64,000 bases of DNA from Zobellella taiwanensis (GTDB lineage: Bacteria; Pseudomonadota; Gammaproteobacteria; Enterobacterales; Aeromonadaceae). The stretch's first letter is position 1. Every line of letters starts with the position of its first letter. The notes under the pieces are model-generated. The model saw only the letters and a list, made by a program, of their open reading frames with translations. It was not told the DNA's origin and did not search any database. The stretch covers positions 91,177-155,176 of the forward strand of contig NZ_PXYH01000007.1 in NCBI RefSeq assembly GCF_003012795.1, given 5' to 3'. The translations under genes were made by a program, and so were the position numbers. Positions 1-7,942 of the stretch are shown here, in pieces.

Positions 1-1579
1 CCACACTGAAAGTAGGGTTACCTCCCTTGTTATCGAAGGTTACGACAAAACCTTCAACCTGATGATCCAGCCGCTTGGAAGTGTCCAGAGGATTGGGGTA
101 AGTAACTGTTGTATCAGCACCGCCCCCCGGCACACTGATCGGCTTACCATCTATGGTCAGGATCGCATTCCAGCTATTCTCAGGTATGCCTCTCTTGGTC
201 AGATACATGGTCGCCTGACGCGGCTGCCCCAGAGAATCATAGATAGTGATAGTCGTACTGTTACTAAAAGTTTTGCTATCGGTAATATCAAGAACTGCGT
301 CATTTCCCGCCACGCTGCTGTTATTGGCCAGGCCGAGTTCAGCAAGCAAATCAGACTGTGAAGGCATGCCAGTAGTATCAGCCGACAATATCAGACTGGA
401 CTCACCACCTTGACTTTGGGACGTAATGGAAAGCTGGCCTTTAGCATCCAGTGCTACGGCTACCTTTTTCTCATAAGGGGCAAGAGCATTATTAATTTTA
501 TTTTCAATATCCTTTAACATGCCATCCAAACCATTGGCATTACTCTGGTAATTTTTATCCAGAGTCACTGCCACATTGGGTGTGCCATCGACGCTGATAT
601 TGAAGGTCAGGTTGTTGGTGCTGTAATCCTTGGTACCGTTATTAACCCACTGACTGTTTATACCACCACCCAGCTCTGGGGGGAAACTCACGTCAATATA
701 AGCGCCTTCACCCTTGGTTCGTGAAGCAATCTGCAGCTTACCACTTGCATCGGTCGCTAACGCTATCTGACCAGCCTGAGGGGCTGTATTTTTTAACGCC
801 TGATTAATGGCAGTTTCTACCTGCGACAGGGTACTATAGTTACCTTCCGGCAGTGTGACGGTAACTCTTGACGGCTGACTCTCTCCCTGCCACGGACGAT
901 AGTTGGCAGCGGTCACCTCTAATGCAACTCCCCCAGTAGCAATGGTCAGCGGAAAATTAACCGCTGCGTCTGTAGTGACACTGGCCGAACTCTGGCGATT
1001 GGGCTGCAATGCCTGAGTTCCCGCCAAAACAGCAGAAGTGCCGGAAGAGGTAAGATATTGACTACCCTTGTCCAGGTTCATACTGGTAGTGATATTTCGG
1101 GTAGCTTCTGGCGCACCTGCCGCCTGAGGGATCCGTAACGGTTTGGTCTCTCCCAGCCCCAGGTTACTTACTCCTCCGGTCTGGGAATCCACATCATATA
1201 CCCGTAGATACTGACCTTGAGAGTTGGTCACATAATTTTGATTATTAAGCTTGAAGGCTCCGGCGCGGGTTAATGTATATTTACTGCTGTTGAGTTCGTC
1301 CCCTACTATAAAAAAACCCCTGCCACTGATTCGCATATCGAGGGGGTTATTAGTATAGAGCGAAGCGCCTTCATGAAACTGTTGGCTCACTGCTGAAGTT
1401 TGCACGCCATTACCAGTTTGAGTTTTTGCATTTGCTAATATCGAGTTAGAGTAAAGATCAGAAAACTCAGCCTTTGACCCCTTAAAACCATAAGTATTAA
1501 CGTTGGCGATATTATTGGCTGTGACATCCAGATCTTTCTGGGCAGCATTAATACCGGTGAGCGCAATATTAAACGACAT
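1..1579 (-). CDS. flgE: Flagellar hook protein FlgE, C-terminus beyond window
   Basis: Hook subunit that polymerises into the universal joint between rod and filament. The frame opens at ATG 1579 and runs off the left edge, leaving about 526 residues. The N-terminal D0 signature ANNIANVNTYGFKG lies at residues 21-34. The outer domains contain two similar segments of about 65 residues (roughly 237-299 and 334-399) with the pattern 'VTL...I(N/E)...INxAL...A.D..G.L.I.S'. The C-terminal rod-type domain is not yet reached, so the protein is well above the roughly 400 residues of Salmonella FlgE. It lies 12 bp after flgD in the flgBCDE operon. Base composition is much AT-richer than flgC and flgB, hinting at replacement by recombination. 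Identification is secure; full length is unknown. Confidence 0.93.
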   Translation of the reverse strand, partial: MSFNIALTGINAAQKDLDVTANNIANVNTYGFKGSKAEFSDLYSNSILANAKTQTGNGVQTSAVSQQFHEGASLYTNNPLDMRISGRGFFIVGDELNSSKYTLTRAGAFKLNNQNYVTNSQGQYLRVYDVDSQTGGVSNLGLGETKPLRIPQAAGAPEATRNITTSMNLDKGSQYLTSSGTSAVLAGTQALQPNRQSSASVTTDAAVNFPLTIATGGVALEVTAANYRPWQGESQPSRVTVTLPEGNYSTLSQVETAINQALKNTAPQAGQIALATDASGKLQIASRTKGEGAYIDVSFPPELGGGINSQWVNNGTKDYSTNNLTFNISVDGTPNVAVTLDKNYQSNANGLDGMLKDIENKINNALAPYEKKVAVALDAKGQLSITSQSQGGESSLILSADTTGMPSQSDLLAELGLANNSSVAGNDAVLDITDSKTFSNSTTITIYDSLGQPRQATMYLTKRGIPENSWNAILTIDGKPISVPGGGADTTVTYPNPLDTSKRLDHQVEGFVVTFDNKGGNPTFSV

Positions 1580-1591
1580 AATTTATTTTCC

Positions 1592-2275
1592 TCACGCAGA
1601 CGTTCCGCCAGCTATTTCAAGAACCTTGTCAAGGGGCACACCGCCCATACCCACAACATTAACCAGATTAGGATTGGTTCCATTACCCAGGGTCACACTG
1701 CTGACCTTGCCAAAAACCAACGCATTCAACTCAGTACCAGTACCATTGACCAGTCCGTTTACTTTAAATTTGTAATTCCCTGACTTGAGCGCTTCACCGT
1801 TATTGTCCAACCCATCCCAGGCAAAGGGAACATTGCCTTTATGTGGCCCGGCCAGATTAAGTGTGCGTACCGTCTGTCCCACTTCATTTTCTATTGTTAT
1901 GGTTAGATTACCGACCCCGGAACCGGCTACAATCACCCCATCAACCGGCGCTTTGCCATCCCAATGACCCGTATTGACCGGCAACAGCACTCGCTGTCCC
2001 ACCAGACTGGATGCTTGCAGAGCCTGACTGGAAGTCATAACCGAATTAAGACTGGCTATCTGCTTGGTCATGGAAGCAATGCCTTCTGAGGTAGAAAAAG
2101 CAGTCATCTGGCTGATCATCTCGGCATTATCAGCCGGCTTGAATGGATCTTGATAAGCCAGTTGTTGAGTCAACAGCTGAAAGAAGTCTTCCTGTTTTAG
2201 CTGCTGATCTTTGGGCGTTCCCAAATCAACGGGTTCGGTTTCCCGCAATCCATTAATATATCCGGGTATATTCAT
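1592..2275 (-). CDS. flgD: Hook assembly scaffold / hook cap FlgD
   Basis: FlgD caps the growing hook and guides FlgE insertion, then is discarded. The 227-residue length fits the family. Residues about 31-65 carry the conserved N-terminal motif FFQLLTQQLAYQDPFKP followed by NAEMISQMTAFSTSEG. Residues about 113-172 form the FlgD Ig-like fold (TITIENEVGQTVRTL...FAWDG). It sits between flgC (3 bp away) and flgE. Like flgE it is AT-rich compared with all neighbours, and the composition change falls at the flgC/flgD junction. FlgD and FlgE interact directly during assembly, so joint exchange would make sense. Confidence 0.95.
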   Translation of the reverse strand: MNIPGYINGLRETEPVDLGTPKDQQLKQEDFFQLLTQQLAYQDPFKPADNAEMISQMTAFSTSEGIASMTKQIASLNSVMTSSQALQASSLVGQRVLLPVNTGHWDGKAPVDGVIVAGSGVGNLTITIENEVGQTVRTLNLAGPHKGNVPFAWDGLDNNGEALKSGNYKFKVNGLVNGTGTELNALVFGKVSSVTLGNGTNPNLVNVVGMGGVPLDKVLEIAGGTSA

Positions 2276-2278
2276 TTA

Positions 2279-2698
2279 TCACCCCTTGCCCAGCCGCAGG
2301 GTCTGCTGCAGCATCTGCTTGGCGGCATCGGCCACCTGCACATTGGTCTGGTAGTTGCGCGAGGCGCTGAGCATGTCGGTCATCTCTTCCACCACGTTGA
2401 CGTTGGGTTTGTAGATGAAGCCTTCCGCGTCCGCCATCGGATGATCCGGGCTGAATTCCTTTTGCAACGGCTTGTTGGTTTCCACGACACCCAGGATTTT
2501 GACGCCGACGCTTTCCTGACGGTCGGACAGGGCCCGGTCCAGGTCGGCGGCGAACACCGGCTTGCGGGCACGGTAGGTCTGGTCGATGCTGGAGCTGACG
2601 CTGTCGGCGTTGGCCAGGTTACTGGCGGTGGTGTTGAGCCGGACCGACTGGGCGCTCATGGCGCTGCCGGAAATATCGAATACCTTAAAAAGGCTCAC
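2279..2698 (-). CDS. flgC: Flagellar basal-body proximal rod protein FlgC
   Basis: Rod subunit of the flagellar basal body, exported by the type III apparatus and assembled with FlgB, FlgF and FlgG. The 139-residue length is typical. The N-terminal motif [14 protein letters not shown] and the C-terminal [20 protein letters not shown], both D0 helices of rod/hook proteins, are present. The start ATG at 2698 overlaps the flgB stop by 4 bp, indicating translational coupling. It is GC-rich like the rest of the region, in contrast to flgD immediately downstream. Confidence 0.96.
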   Translation of the reverse strand: MSLFKVFDISGSAMSAQSVRLNTTASNLANADSVSSSIDQTYRARKPVFAADLDRALSDRQESVGVKILGVVETNKPLQKEFSPDHPMADAEGFIYKPNVNVVEEMTDMLSASRNYQTNVQVADAAKQMLQQTLRLGKG

Positions 2699-3096
2699 AT
2701 CGAGTCTCCTTTGATGGCCTTCAGCAAACCGGAAATCTTGCTGTTGAGAAACTCCAGGGACGCCTGGTACTGGAGGGCGTTTTCCATGTAGTTATTGCGC
2801 TCGGTCTGTGCGTCCACGGTATTGCCGTCCCCGGTATCGGGCTGGTTGGGCACCCGGTACTGGACGGTGCCGGGCGGCGCCAGTTCAACGGCGAAGTGCT
2901 GCAGATGGGTGCGGCTCAGGGAAAAGTTCTGGTTGTTCTGGGCATGGCTCAACGCCGCCTGGAAGTCCATGTCCTTGGCCTTGTAGCCCGGGGTATCGGC
3001 ATTCGCCAGGTTGCCGGCCAGCAGCTCGGCCCGCTCGGAGCGGGCCACCAGAGCATGCTGGTGCACACCAAACGCCTTGTCGAAAGAAATCGCCAC
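2695..3096 (-). CDS. flgB: Flagellar basal-body rod protein FlgB
   Basis: Proximal rod subunit, first gene of the flgBCDE transcription unit. At 133 residues it matches the family. It shows the rod motif [19 protein letters not shown] near the N-terminus and the C-terminal helix [20 protein letters not shown]. The ATG at 3096 is preceded on the minus strand by an AGGAGGT ribosome binding site. A near-perfect sigma-54 promoter lies about 50 bp upstream (3143-3158). Confidence 0.96.
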   Translation of the reverse strand: MAISFDKAFGVHQHALVARSERAELLAGNLANADTPGYKAKDMDFQAALSHAQNNQNFSLSRTHLQHFAVELAPPGTVQYRVPNQPDTGDGNTVDAQTERNNYMENALQYQASLEFLNSKISGLLKAIKGDSM

Positions 3097-3142
3097 CCGG
3101 CACCTCCTGCTTTAGTCCTGATTCAATTGACAGCCAAGACAA

Positions 3143-3158
3143 AGCAAAACACGTGCCA
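3143..3158 (-). promoter_or_regulatory. Sigma-54 promoter of flgBCDE
   Basis: On the minus strand the sequence reads TGGCAC-GTGTT-TTGCT, an exact match to the RpoN -24/-12 consensus (TGGCAC-N5-TTGCW), with GG and GC ten bases apart. It lies in the short gap between the cheR stop and the flgB start. Sigma-54 control of rod and hook genes by FlrC-type activators is standard in polar flagellates such as Vibrio and Aeromonas. Confidence 0.85.
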
Positions 3159-3161
3159 GAG

Positions 3162-3983
3162 TTACTTGAGGCGATAGATGATGCCCGGGCTGCACCGGAC
3201 CATCTCGAACTTGTCGGACAGCCCGGTAAGGGACTCGGACGCACCAAGCAGCAGGTACCCGCCCGGATTAAGGGCGCCGGCAAACTGGTTGAGGATTTTC
3301 GATTTATTCTCGGGAGAGAAGTAAATCAATACGTTACGACAAAAAATCAGGTCGAATTTGCCAAGGGCGGCATAGCTGTCGAGCAGGTTGAAGGAACGGA
3401 AGCTGACCATGTTCCTCACGCTCGCCTGCAATTGCATCTTGCCGTCGGCCAGGGGGGTGAAAAAGCGGCTGCGCCGTTCCGGCGACAGCCCCCGGGCCAG
3501 GGAAAGGCTGTCGTACACCCCCTGCTTGCACTGCTCCAGCATGCTGCTGGAAATGTCGGTGGCAAGAATTTGCAGCCCCGGCAAGGAGCCCGGCCGCTTG
3601 GCCAGGTATTCCTGGGCAATCATGGCGATGGAATAGGGCTCCTGGCCGGAAGAACAGGCGGCAGACCAGATTTTGAGGGTTTTGCCCGGCCGGGCCAGTT
3701 CGGGCAGCAGCCGTTCGGCCAGCAGGGTAAAGGGATAGATATCCCTGAACCAGAGGGTTTCGTTGGTGGTCATGGCGTCGATGACGGCGGTTTTCAGCTC
3801 CCGTTCCCGCAATTGCATGGAGCGGTTGAGCAGCTCGCCGAGAGACTCGATGCCAAAACGGCCCAGCAGCGGTGACAGCCGGCTCTTGACCAGGTACTGC
3901 TTGCTTTCGCCCAGCACGATACCGGTGTGGGTCTCGAGAAACTGGCAGAACACCCTGTACTGCTCATCGGTAAAATTTTTCAT
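3162..3983 (-). CDS. cheR: Chemotaxis protein methyltransferase CheR
   Basis: Transfers methyl groups from S-adenosylmethionine to glutamates of chemoreceptors, providing adaptation. The 273 residues include an N-terminal helical CheR domain (about 1-75) and the SAM-binding domain with IWSAACSSGQEPYSIA at 105-120 and the FCRNVLIYF motif near 215-223. It follows cheV by 18 bp and precedes the flgB promoter. The cheV-cheR-flgB order is common in Vibrio, Aeromonas and Pseudomonas. Confidence 0.96.
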   Translation of the reverse strand: MKNFTDEQYRVFCQFLETHTGIVLGESKQYLVKSRLSPLLGRFGIESLGELLNRSMQLRERELKTAVIDAMTTNETLWFRDIYPFTLLAERLLPELARPGKTLKIWSAACSSGQEPYSIAMIAQEYLAKRPGSLPGLQILATDISSSMLEQCKQGVYDSLSLARGLSPERRSRFFTPLADGKMQLQASVRNMVSFRSFNLLDSYAALGKFDLIFCRNVLIYFSPENKSKILNQFAGALNPGGYLLLGASESLTGLSDKFEMVRCSPGIIYRLK

Positions 3984-4002
3984 CCGTGGAATTTACGCCT
4001 TG

Positions 4003-4917
4003 TTACAGAGCACTGTTAACGGCCGATGCCAGCTCGTCCGGATGGAATTTCGCGATAAAGTTGTTGGCGCCCACCTTTTCGACCAGGGCCTTGTTGAACA
4101 CACCGCTCAGGGAAGTGTGCAGGATCACGTGCAAATCCTTGAGCCGGGGATTGCTGCGGATTTCGGCGGTCAGGGTATAGCCGTCCATTTCCGGCATTTC
4201 CACGTCGGAGATGACCATGGCCAGTTGATCGGTGATGGGCCCCTGCTCGGCCATTTCCACCAGCTTGTTGAGGGCCTGCTTGCCGTTCTCGGTGACGATG
4301 CACTGCAGGCCCAGGGCTTCCATTGCCTTCTGGATCTGGCGGCGGGCCACCGAGGAGTCGTCGGCGATCAGGATGGGCTTGTGCTGGCGATCGCCGTGGT
4401 GGGACACCTGCTCGATAATGGCGGAATTGACCCGGGTGCTGGCCGGGGAAATTTCATCGAGGATTTTTTCCACGTCCAGGATTTCCACCAGTTCGCCGTC
4501 GATCTCGGTCACCGCCGTCATGTAATTGAAACGACCGGCCCCCTTGGGCGGCGGCAGTATGGATTCCCAGTTGACGTTGATGATGCGCTCGACCGAGTTC
4601 ACCAGAAAGCCCTGCACCGAGCGGTTGTATTCGGAGATGATGGCGAAGCAGTTCTCGGTGTGCTCGGTGGGCCGGCCCCCCATGGCCTTGCTGAGATCGA
4701 TAATGGAGATGGTCTGGCCCCGGATGCTGGCCACGCCCTTGATCACCGGGTGGCGCTGGGGCAGGCTGGTGAGGTTGGGGCACTGCAGCACTTCCTTGAC
4801 CTTGAACACATTGATGCCAAATCTTTGACGGCCATTGAGCTTGAACAGCAGCAGCTCCAGCCGGTTTTGGCCCACGAGTTGCGTTCTTTGGTTTACCGAG
4901 TCGAGGATGCCCGCCAT
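4003..4917 (-). CDS. cheV: Chemotaxis coupling protein CheV (CheW-receiver fusion)
   Basis: CheV links receptors to the CheA kinase and is tuned by phosphorylation. The 304 residues show a CheW-like domain (about 15-165) and a C-terminal receiver (about 180-302) with the acidic pair in IADDSSV (184-190) and the phospho-acceptor D238 in ISDVEMPEMDG. It is the first gene of the cheV-cheR unit, divergent from flgA, with a sigma-28-like promoter overlapping the start of flgA. Confidence 0.95.
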   Translation of the reverse strand: MAGILDSVNQRTQLVGQNRLELLLFKLNGRQRFGINVFKVKEVLQCPNLTSLPQRHPVIKGVASIRGQTISIIDLSKAMGGRPTEHTENCFAIISEYNRSVQGFLVNSVERIINVNWESILPPPKGAGRFNYMTAVTEIDGELVEILDVEKILDEISPASTRVNSAIIEQVSHHGDRQHKPILIADDSSVARRQIQKAMEALGLQCIVTENGKQALNKLVEMAEQGPITDQLAMVISDVEMPEMDGYTLTAEIRSNPRLKDLHVILHTSLSGVFNKALVEKVGANNFIAKFHPDELASAVNSAL

Positions 4918-4938
4918 TCAACTATCTCCATTACGCCA

Positions 4939-4954
4939 TGGCATGTTTTATGCT
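4939..4954 (+). promoter_or_regulatory. Sigma-54 promoter of flgA
   Basis: TGGCAT-GTTTT-ATGCT has correct -24/-12 spacing for RpoN holoenzyme. It lies in the cheV/flgA intergenic region and points toward flgA, about 90 bp before its ATG. The -12 element has A in place of the first T of TTGC, a common variant. Confidence 0.7.
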
Positions 4955-5022
4955 TGTTTATCGTGCTGTCATTTAGCTTAACACCCGCCGCAGCCAAGTG
5001 CCACCAGGCCAGCTTACGCAGT

Positions 5023-5049
5023 TTATCGGCGACGAGGTAGAGATGTTTA
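5023..5049 (-). promoter_or_regulatory. Candidate sigma-28 promoter of cheV-cheR
   Basis: On the minus strand TAAACATC-N11-GCCGATAA is found. The -10 box is a perfect FliA consensus and the spacing is exact, while the -35 keeps only the TAAA part. It would start a transcript about 100 bp before the cheV ATG, and its -35 overlaps the flgA start codon. Late, FliA-dependent control of che genes is common. Confidence 0.5.
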
Positions 5050-5780
5050 AAGGTATTTTTCCGCTCCCCCAAGCATTGTCACATTTTGGCGTACTGCCAA
5101 GGTGGCTTTGCCTGATTGCCGCTTTTCTGTGCTGGCAGCCCGCCGCCCGGGCCCAGTTGTCGGTGCACGACAGCGTGCGCCAGTATGCGGAAGACTATGT
5201 CCGCGACTTCGTTCCTCTCGGCGAACATGACCGGCTGGAGGTCGAGGCCGCCAGTATAGATACCCGGCTGCAACTGACCGAATGCCTCGGCCAGTTGACC
5301 GCCGATATCCGGGGCTCCGGCGAGGTCAGGCGCAACACCCATGTGCATGTGCAGTGCCACGAAACGCCGGGCTGGAGCCTTTTTGTGCCGGTACGGGTCA
5401 AGGTGCTCAAGCCGGTGGTCACCGCCGCCGACCCGGTGGCGCGCAATACCCTGCTCCAGCCCCAGCACCTGCAGACCAGCTACCAGGACGAAGTCCTGCT
5501 GCGCGGCGACGTGTTCAGCAACCCGGATGATCTTGTCGGCACCCGCAGCAAGCGCGATCTGCGCCCGGGACAGCCGATACTGGCCAGCCAGTTGTGCGTG
5601 GTGTGCAAGGGCGACAAGGTGGCCATAGTGGCGGAGTCGGGCGGGCTTTCGATCAAGACCGAGGGCACGGCCGAGGAAGACGGCTCCTTCAACGACAGCA
5701 TCCGGGTGCGCAACAACAACTCGGGGCGCGAAATCCGGGCCAGGGTCGGCTCGGCCGGGGTGGTCAGGGTCAGCCTGTAA
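5043..5780 (+). CDS. flgA: P-ring assembly chaperone FlgA
   Basis: Periplasmic chaperone for assembly of the flagellar P ring from FlgI. The start at ATG 5043 is chosen because it follows a GAGGT ribosome binding site and opens directly into a signal peptide (cleavage about residue 37, after AARA); an in-frame ATG 45 bp upstream lacks these. The 245 residues end with the SAF/FlgA domain, including ARNTLLQPQHLQ, a DLRPGQPILASQL segment and the typical end IRVRNNNSGREIRARV. It is divergent from cheV and followed by flgM. Confidence 0.94.
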   Translation: MFKGIFPLPQALSHFGVLPRWLCLIAAFLCWQPAARAQLSVHDSVRQYAEDYVRDFVPLGEHDRLEVEAASIDTRLQLTECLGQLTADIRGSGEVRRNTHVHVQCHETPGWSLFVPVRVKVLKPVVTAADPVARNTLLQPQHLQTSYQDEVLLRGDVFSNPDDLVGTRSKRDLRPGQPILASQLCVVCKGDKVAIVAESGGLSIKTEGTAEEDGSFNDSIRVRNNNSGREIRARVGSAGVVRVSL

Positions 5781-5787
5781 TTTCTGC

Positions 5788-5814
5788 TAAAGTTAGCGAA
5801 GCGGACGCCGATAA
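5788..5814 (+). promoter_or_regulatory. Sigma-28 (FliA) promoter of flgM-flgN
   Basis: TAAAGTTA-N11-GCCGATAA matches the FliA consensus (TAAAGTTT-N11-GCCGATAA) at 15 of 16 positions with exact spacing. It lies between the flgA stop and the flgM ATG (5851). FliA-driven flgM is the classical feedback in which the sigma factor makes its own anti-sigma factor. Confidence 0.88.
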
Positions 5815-5850
5815 GGAGTCCATACAGCAGCAAATCAGGATTGAAGCATC

Positions 5851-6177
5851 ATGGCAATCGACAAGTTACCCCCCGGCCTGAACGGCCCCCAGGCCCAGGG
5901 CCTGACCAACGGCAAGTACAAGTCACCGGAAACCAGCCGCGCCAGACAGGAGACCGCAGCCCCCTTCGTACAGCAGGACTCGGTCAGCCTGACCCCGGAG
6001 GCACGTCAGCTGAACCAGATGCAGCAGACCCTCGCCAACAACCAGGGCAGCGACAACAGCGCCCGGCTCGAGGCACTGAAAAAGGCCATCAATGACGGCA
6101 GCTACAAGGTAGACAGCGAACGCCTGGCCGCCCGCATGGTGAGCCTGGAGCAGGAAATAGAGACGCTGTATCAATGA
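5851..6177 (+). CDS. flgM: Anti-sigma-28 factor FlgM
   Basis: Binds FliA until the hook is finished, then is secreted through it, releasing late genes. The 108-residue protein has the usual low-complexity N-terminus and a C-terminal sigma-binding region (LEALKKAINDGSYKVDSERLA...). It is preceded by a near-perfect FliA promoter and overlaps flgN by 4 bp (ATGA). Confidence 0.94.
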   Translation: MAIDKLPPGLNGPQAQGLTNGKYKSPETSRARQETAAPFVQQDSVSLTPEARQLNQMQQTLANNQGSDNSARLEALKKAINDGSYKVDSERLAARMVSLEQEIETLYQ

Positions 6178-6593
6178 CCCTGGATGAGCTGCTGCAACAT
6201 CAGGACTCCCGGCTCCGGCATCTGCTGGAGCTGAGCGATCAGGAACTCGATCTTATTGTCCGGCGCCGCGCCCTGGAGCTGCCCGCCCTGGCCCAGCGCA
6301 AGGAGGCCTTGCTGGCCGAAATCAAGAGCGCAGACGATGACATTGCCGCCCACCCCGAACGGGAACGGCTGCTCGACGATGCCGGGCTGGCCGGTCAGGT
6401 TGAGGCGCTGCGAGGATTGCTGGCCCAGTGCCAGGAAAAAAACCGGATTACCGAACAGCTGCTGGAACAGACCCTGGCATCCAGCCGTCGCCTGGCCAAC
6501 ATGATGAGCCGGCTGCACGAGCGCCAGAGCATGACCTATGACCAGAAGGGTCACACCAGCGGTATCAACAAGGGCACCGGCTTCAAGGTCTGA
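6174..6593 (+). CDS. flgN: Flagellar export chaperone FlgN
   Basis: Chaperone for the hook-filament junction proteins FlgK and FlgL. The 139 residues are almost entirely helical with many Leu, Glu, Arg and Gln, and show the FlgN pattern ELDLIVRRRALELPALAQRKEALL. Assigned from fold character plus its overlap with flgM. The motif content alone is weak, the context strong. Confidence 0.9.
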   Translation: MTLDELLQHQDSRLRHLLELSDQELDLIVRRRALELPALAQRKEALLAEIKSADDDIAAHPERERLLDDAGLAGQVEALRGLLAQCQEKNRITEQLLEQTLASSRRLANMMSRLHERQSMTYDQKGHTSGINKGTGFKV

Positions 6594-6602
6594 TCCCTTT
6601 CG

Positions 6603-6633
6603 CCAACGGCGCCCGCTCCCGGGCCGCCGTTGG
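6603..6633. terminator. Stem-loop between convergent flgN and flgP
   Basis: CCAACGGC (6603-6610) pairs with GCCGTTGG (6626-6633) around a GC-rich loop that can pair further. It lies between the ends of two convergent genes and could stop transcription from both sides, but no clear T-run follows. Confidence 0.45.
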
Positions 6634-6638
6634 GGCAA

Positions 6639-7049
6639 TTATTCCCCGCGCCTCAGTTTCTGATACAGGGCCAGGTCCAGTTCCAGCTCGGTAATGTACA
6701 TGTCTCCGTCCGGATAGCTGTTGACCACCCGGGCGCCACGCACCACTCCCCGGCTCGAGCTGTTGACGGTGCCGTCCTGCAGCACATGGCTGTTGAGCCG
6801 GCTCGAACTCGACACCATGACGCCCCCCAACTGTTCCGACAGCTCCCGGTAGGCATCCATGCGCGAGGCCCTCATGGCGTGCAGCAGTTTCTGCTGGTAA
6901 TCGGCGGGCTGTTGCAGGCTGATGGGGGCATAGCCCACGGCATAAAGGTGGTTGCGGGCGGGGGCCGGATGGCCGCCTCCCCCCGTCTGCCCGCCCGCGG
7001 CGCAGCCGGTCAGGGCCAGCAGCAACAGGGCGGCACACTTATTTCGCAT
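6639..7049 (-). CDS. flgP: Flagellar outer-membrane lipoprotein FlgP (LPP20 family)
   Basis: Outer-membrane lipoprotein linked to the disc or H ring of polar sheathed flagella in Vibrio and to motility in Campylobacter. The 136-residue precursor has a signal peptide ending in the lipobox LTGC, with Cys at about residue 16, followed by the LPP20 region (YAVGYAPISLQ...SRMDAYRELSEQLGGV). The start overlaps the flgO end by 11 bp, so the two are translated as a pair. Confidence 0.88.
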   Translation of the reverse strand: MRNKCAALLLLALTGCAAGGQTGGGGHPAPARNHLYAVGYAPISLQQPADYQQKLLHAMRASRMDAYRELSEQLGGVMVSSSSRLNSHVLQDGTVNSSSRGVVRGARVVNSYPDGDMYITELELDLALYQKLRRGE

Positions 7050-7770
7050 AACGGCTCCTTTGTTCCGGGGTGATCACCACTTCCGGTCCCCTGGCCTGCA
7101 GCATGCCGGCCACCAGGTACTCGGGAATAAACTGCTGGGCGCTGGCGATCATGCTGTTGTCTCCCATCGACACCAGCCGTGCGTTGATCAGCCGGCCGCC
7201 GTTGGTTTCACTGATGGTGCCGTGCACCAGGTAGCGGGCATTGATGCGACCGCTCAGTTGGCGATAATCCCGGCTGGTGCTCAGGTCTCCCTCGGGGGTG
7301 ATACGGATAAAGGGCAGGGTCTTGAAATCGACTACCCGCAGGCCGTACTGGTTGAGCTGAAACATCATGGTTTCCGACAGCAGCCGGCTGAACTCGTCCT
7401 GGCTGCGGTAGTCCTCCTGGCTGACAAAACCGCTCACCGCCACGCCCGACTGGGCATCGAGCTGGTGGGCACTGGACACCAGGCGGTAGGCCAGGGCCGA
7501 CATGTGCTGCTGCAACTGGGTCTGGCCGCCCACCAGGGAGGGCCCGGCGGCGGGCAGGTAGGCGCTGCGGGCACCGGCGCTCATGCGCATGGGTACGCCG
7601 TCCTGGCTGTGGCGCGGCGAGGCGGCAGGCGCCGGCTGCGGCCCCAGGGGCTTGTGGTTGACGTAATGGGCAGCATGATCATGGGGCAGATAGTGATTCT
7701 GGCCGTCGAACTGCTGCCCCGCGCAAGCGGTCAGCCCCAGTACGGCAACCAGAATAAGTGGTCTTGTCAT
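7039..7770 (-). CDS. flgO: Flagellar H-ring-associated lipoprotein FlgO
   Basis: FlgO works with FlgP and FlgT in the H ring around the LP ring of sodium-driven polar flagella. The start at 7770 is preferred because MTRPLILVAVLGLTAC gives a clean lipobox (LTAC) and a GGGAG ribosome binding site lies just upstream; the frame is open further upstream without such support. The 243 residues contain the FlgO core (VAVSGFVSQEDYR..FSRLLSETMMFQLNQYGLRVVDF). A sigma-54 promoter lies about 100 bp upstream. Confidence 0.88.
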   Translation of the reverse strand: MTRPLILVAVLGLTACAGQQFDGQNHYLPHDHAAHYVNHKPLGPQPAPAASPRHSQDGVPMRMSAGARSAYLPAAGPSLVGGQTQLQQHMSALAYRLVSSAHQLDAQSGVAVSGFVSQEDYRSQDEFSRLLSETMMFQLNQYGLRVVDFKTLPFIRITPEGDLSTSRDYRQLSGRINARYLVHGTISETNGGRLINARLVSMGDNSMIASAQQFIPEYLVAGMLQARGPEVVITPEQRSRYAK

Positions 7771-7864
7771 CAACAGGCTCCCGAGGAAAAATGAAACTGG
7801 ACTCTTTATCGGCCGGCGGCAGGCAAACTTTACCGGCATCGATAAGGGCACCGGGCAAGGATTT

Positions 7865-7880
7865 TGCATAAATCTTGCCA
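7865..7880 (-). promoter_or_regulatory. Sigma-54 promoter of flgO-flgP
   Basis: The minus strand reads TGGCAA-GATTT-ATGCA, with correct GG/GC spacing for RpoN. It lies between the divergent flgO and flgT genes and points to flgO. Confidence 0.7.
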
Positions 7881-7942
7881 AAGATGATTCCCGGCCAGGA
7901 TTTTGTTTCATGGCCGCCCTTTGACAGGATAACCGGGTACCG

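Noticed and set aside
4991..5013. A TGGCAC...TGC sigma-54-like match on the minus strand before cheV
   Set aside because: The GG and GC elements are nine rather than ten bases apart, which RpoN does not tolerate well; the sigma-28-like site is a better candidate.
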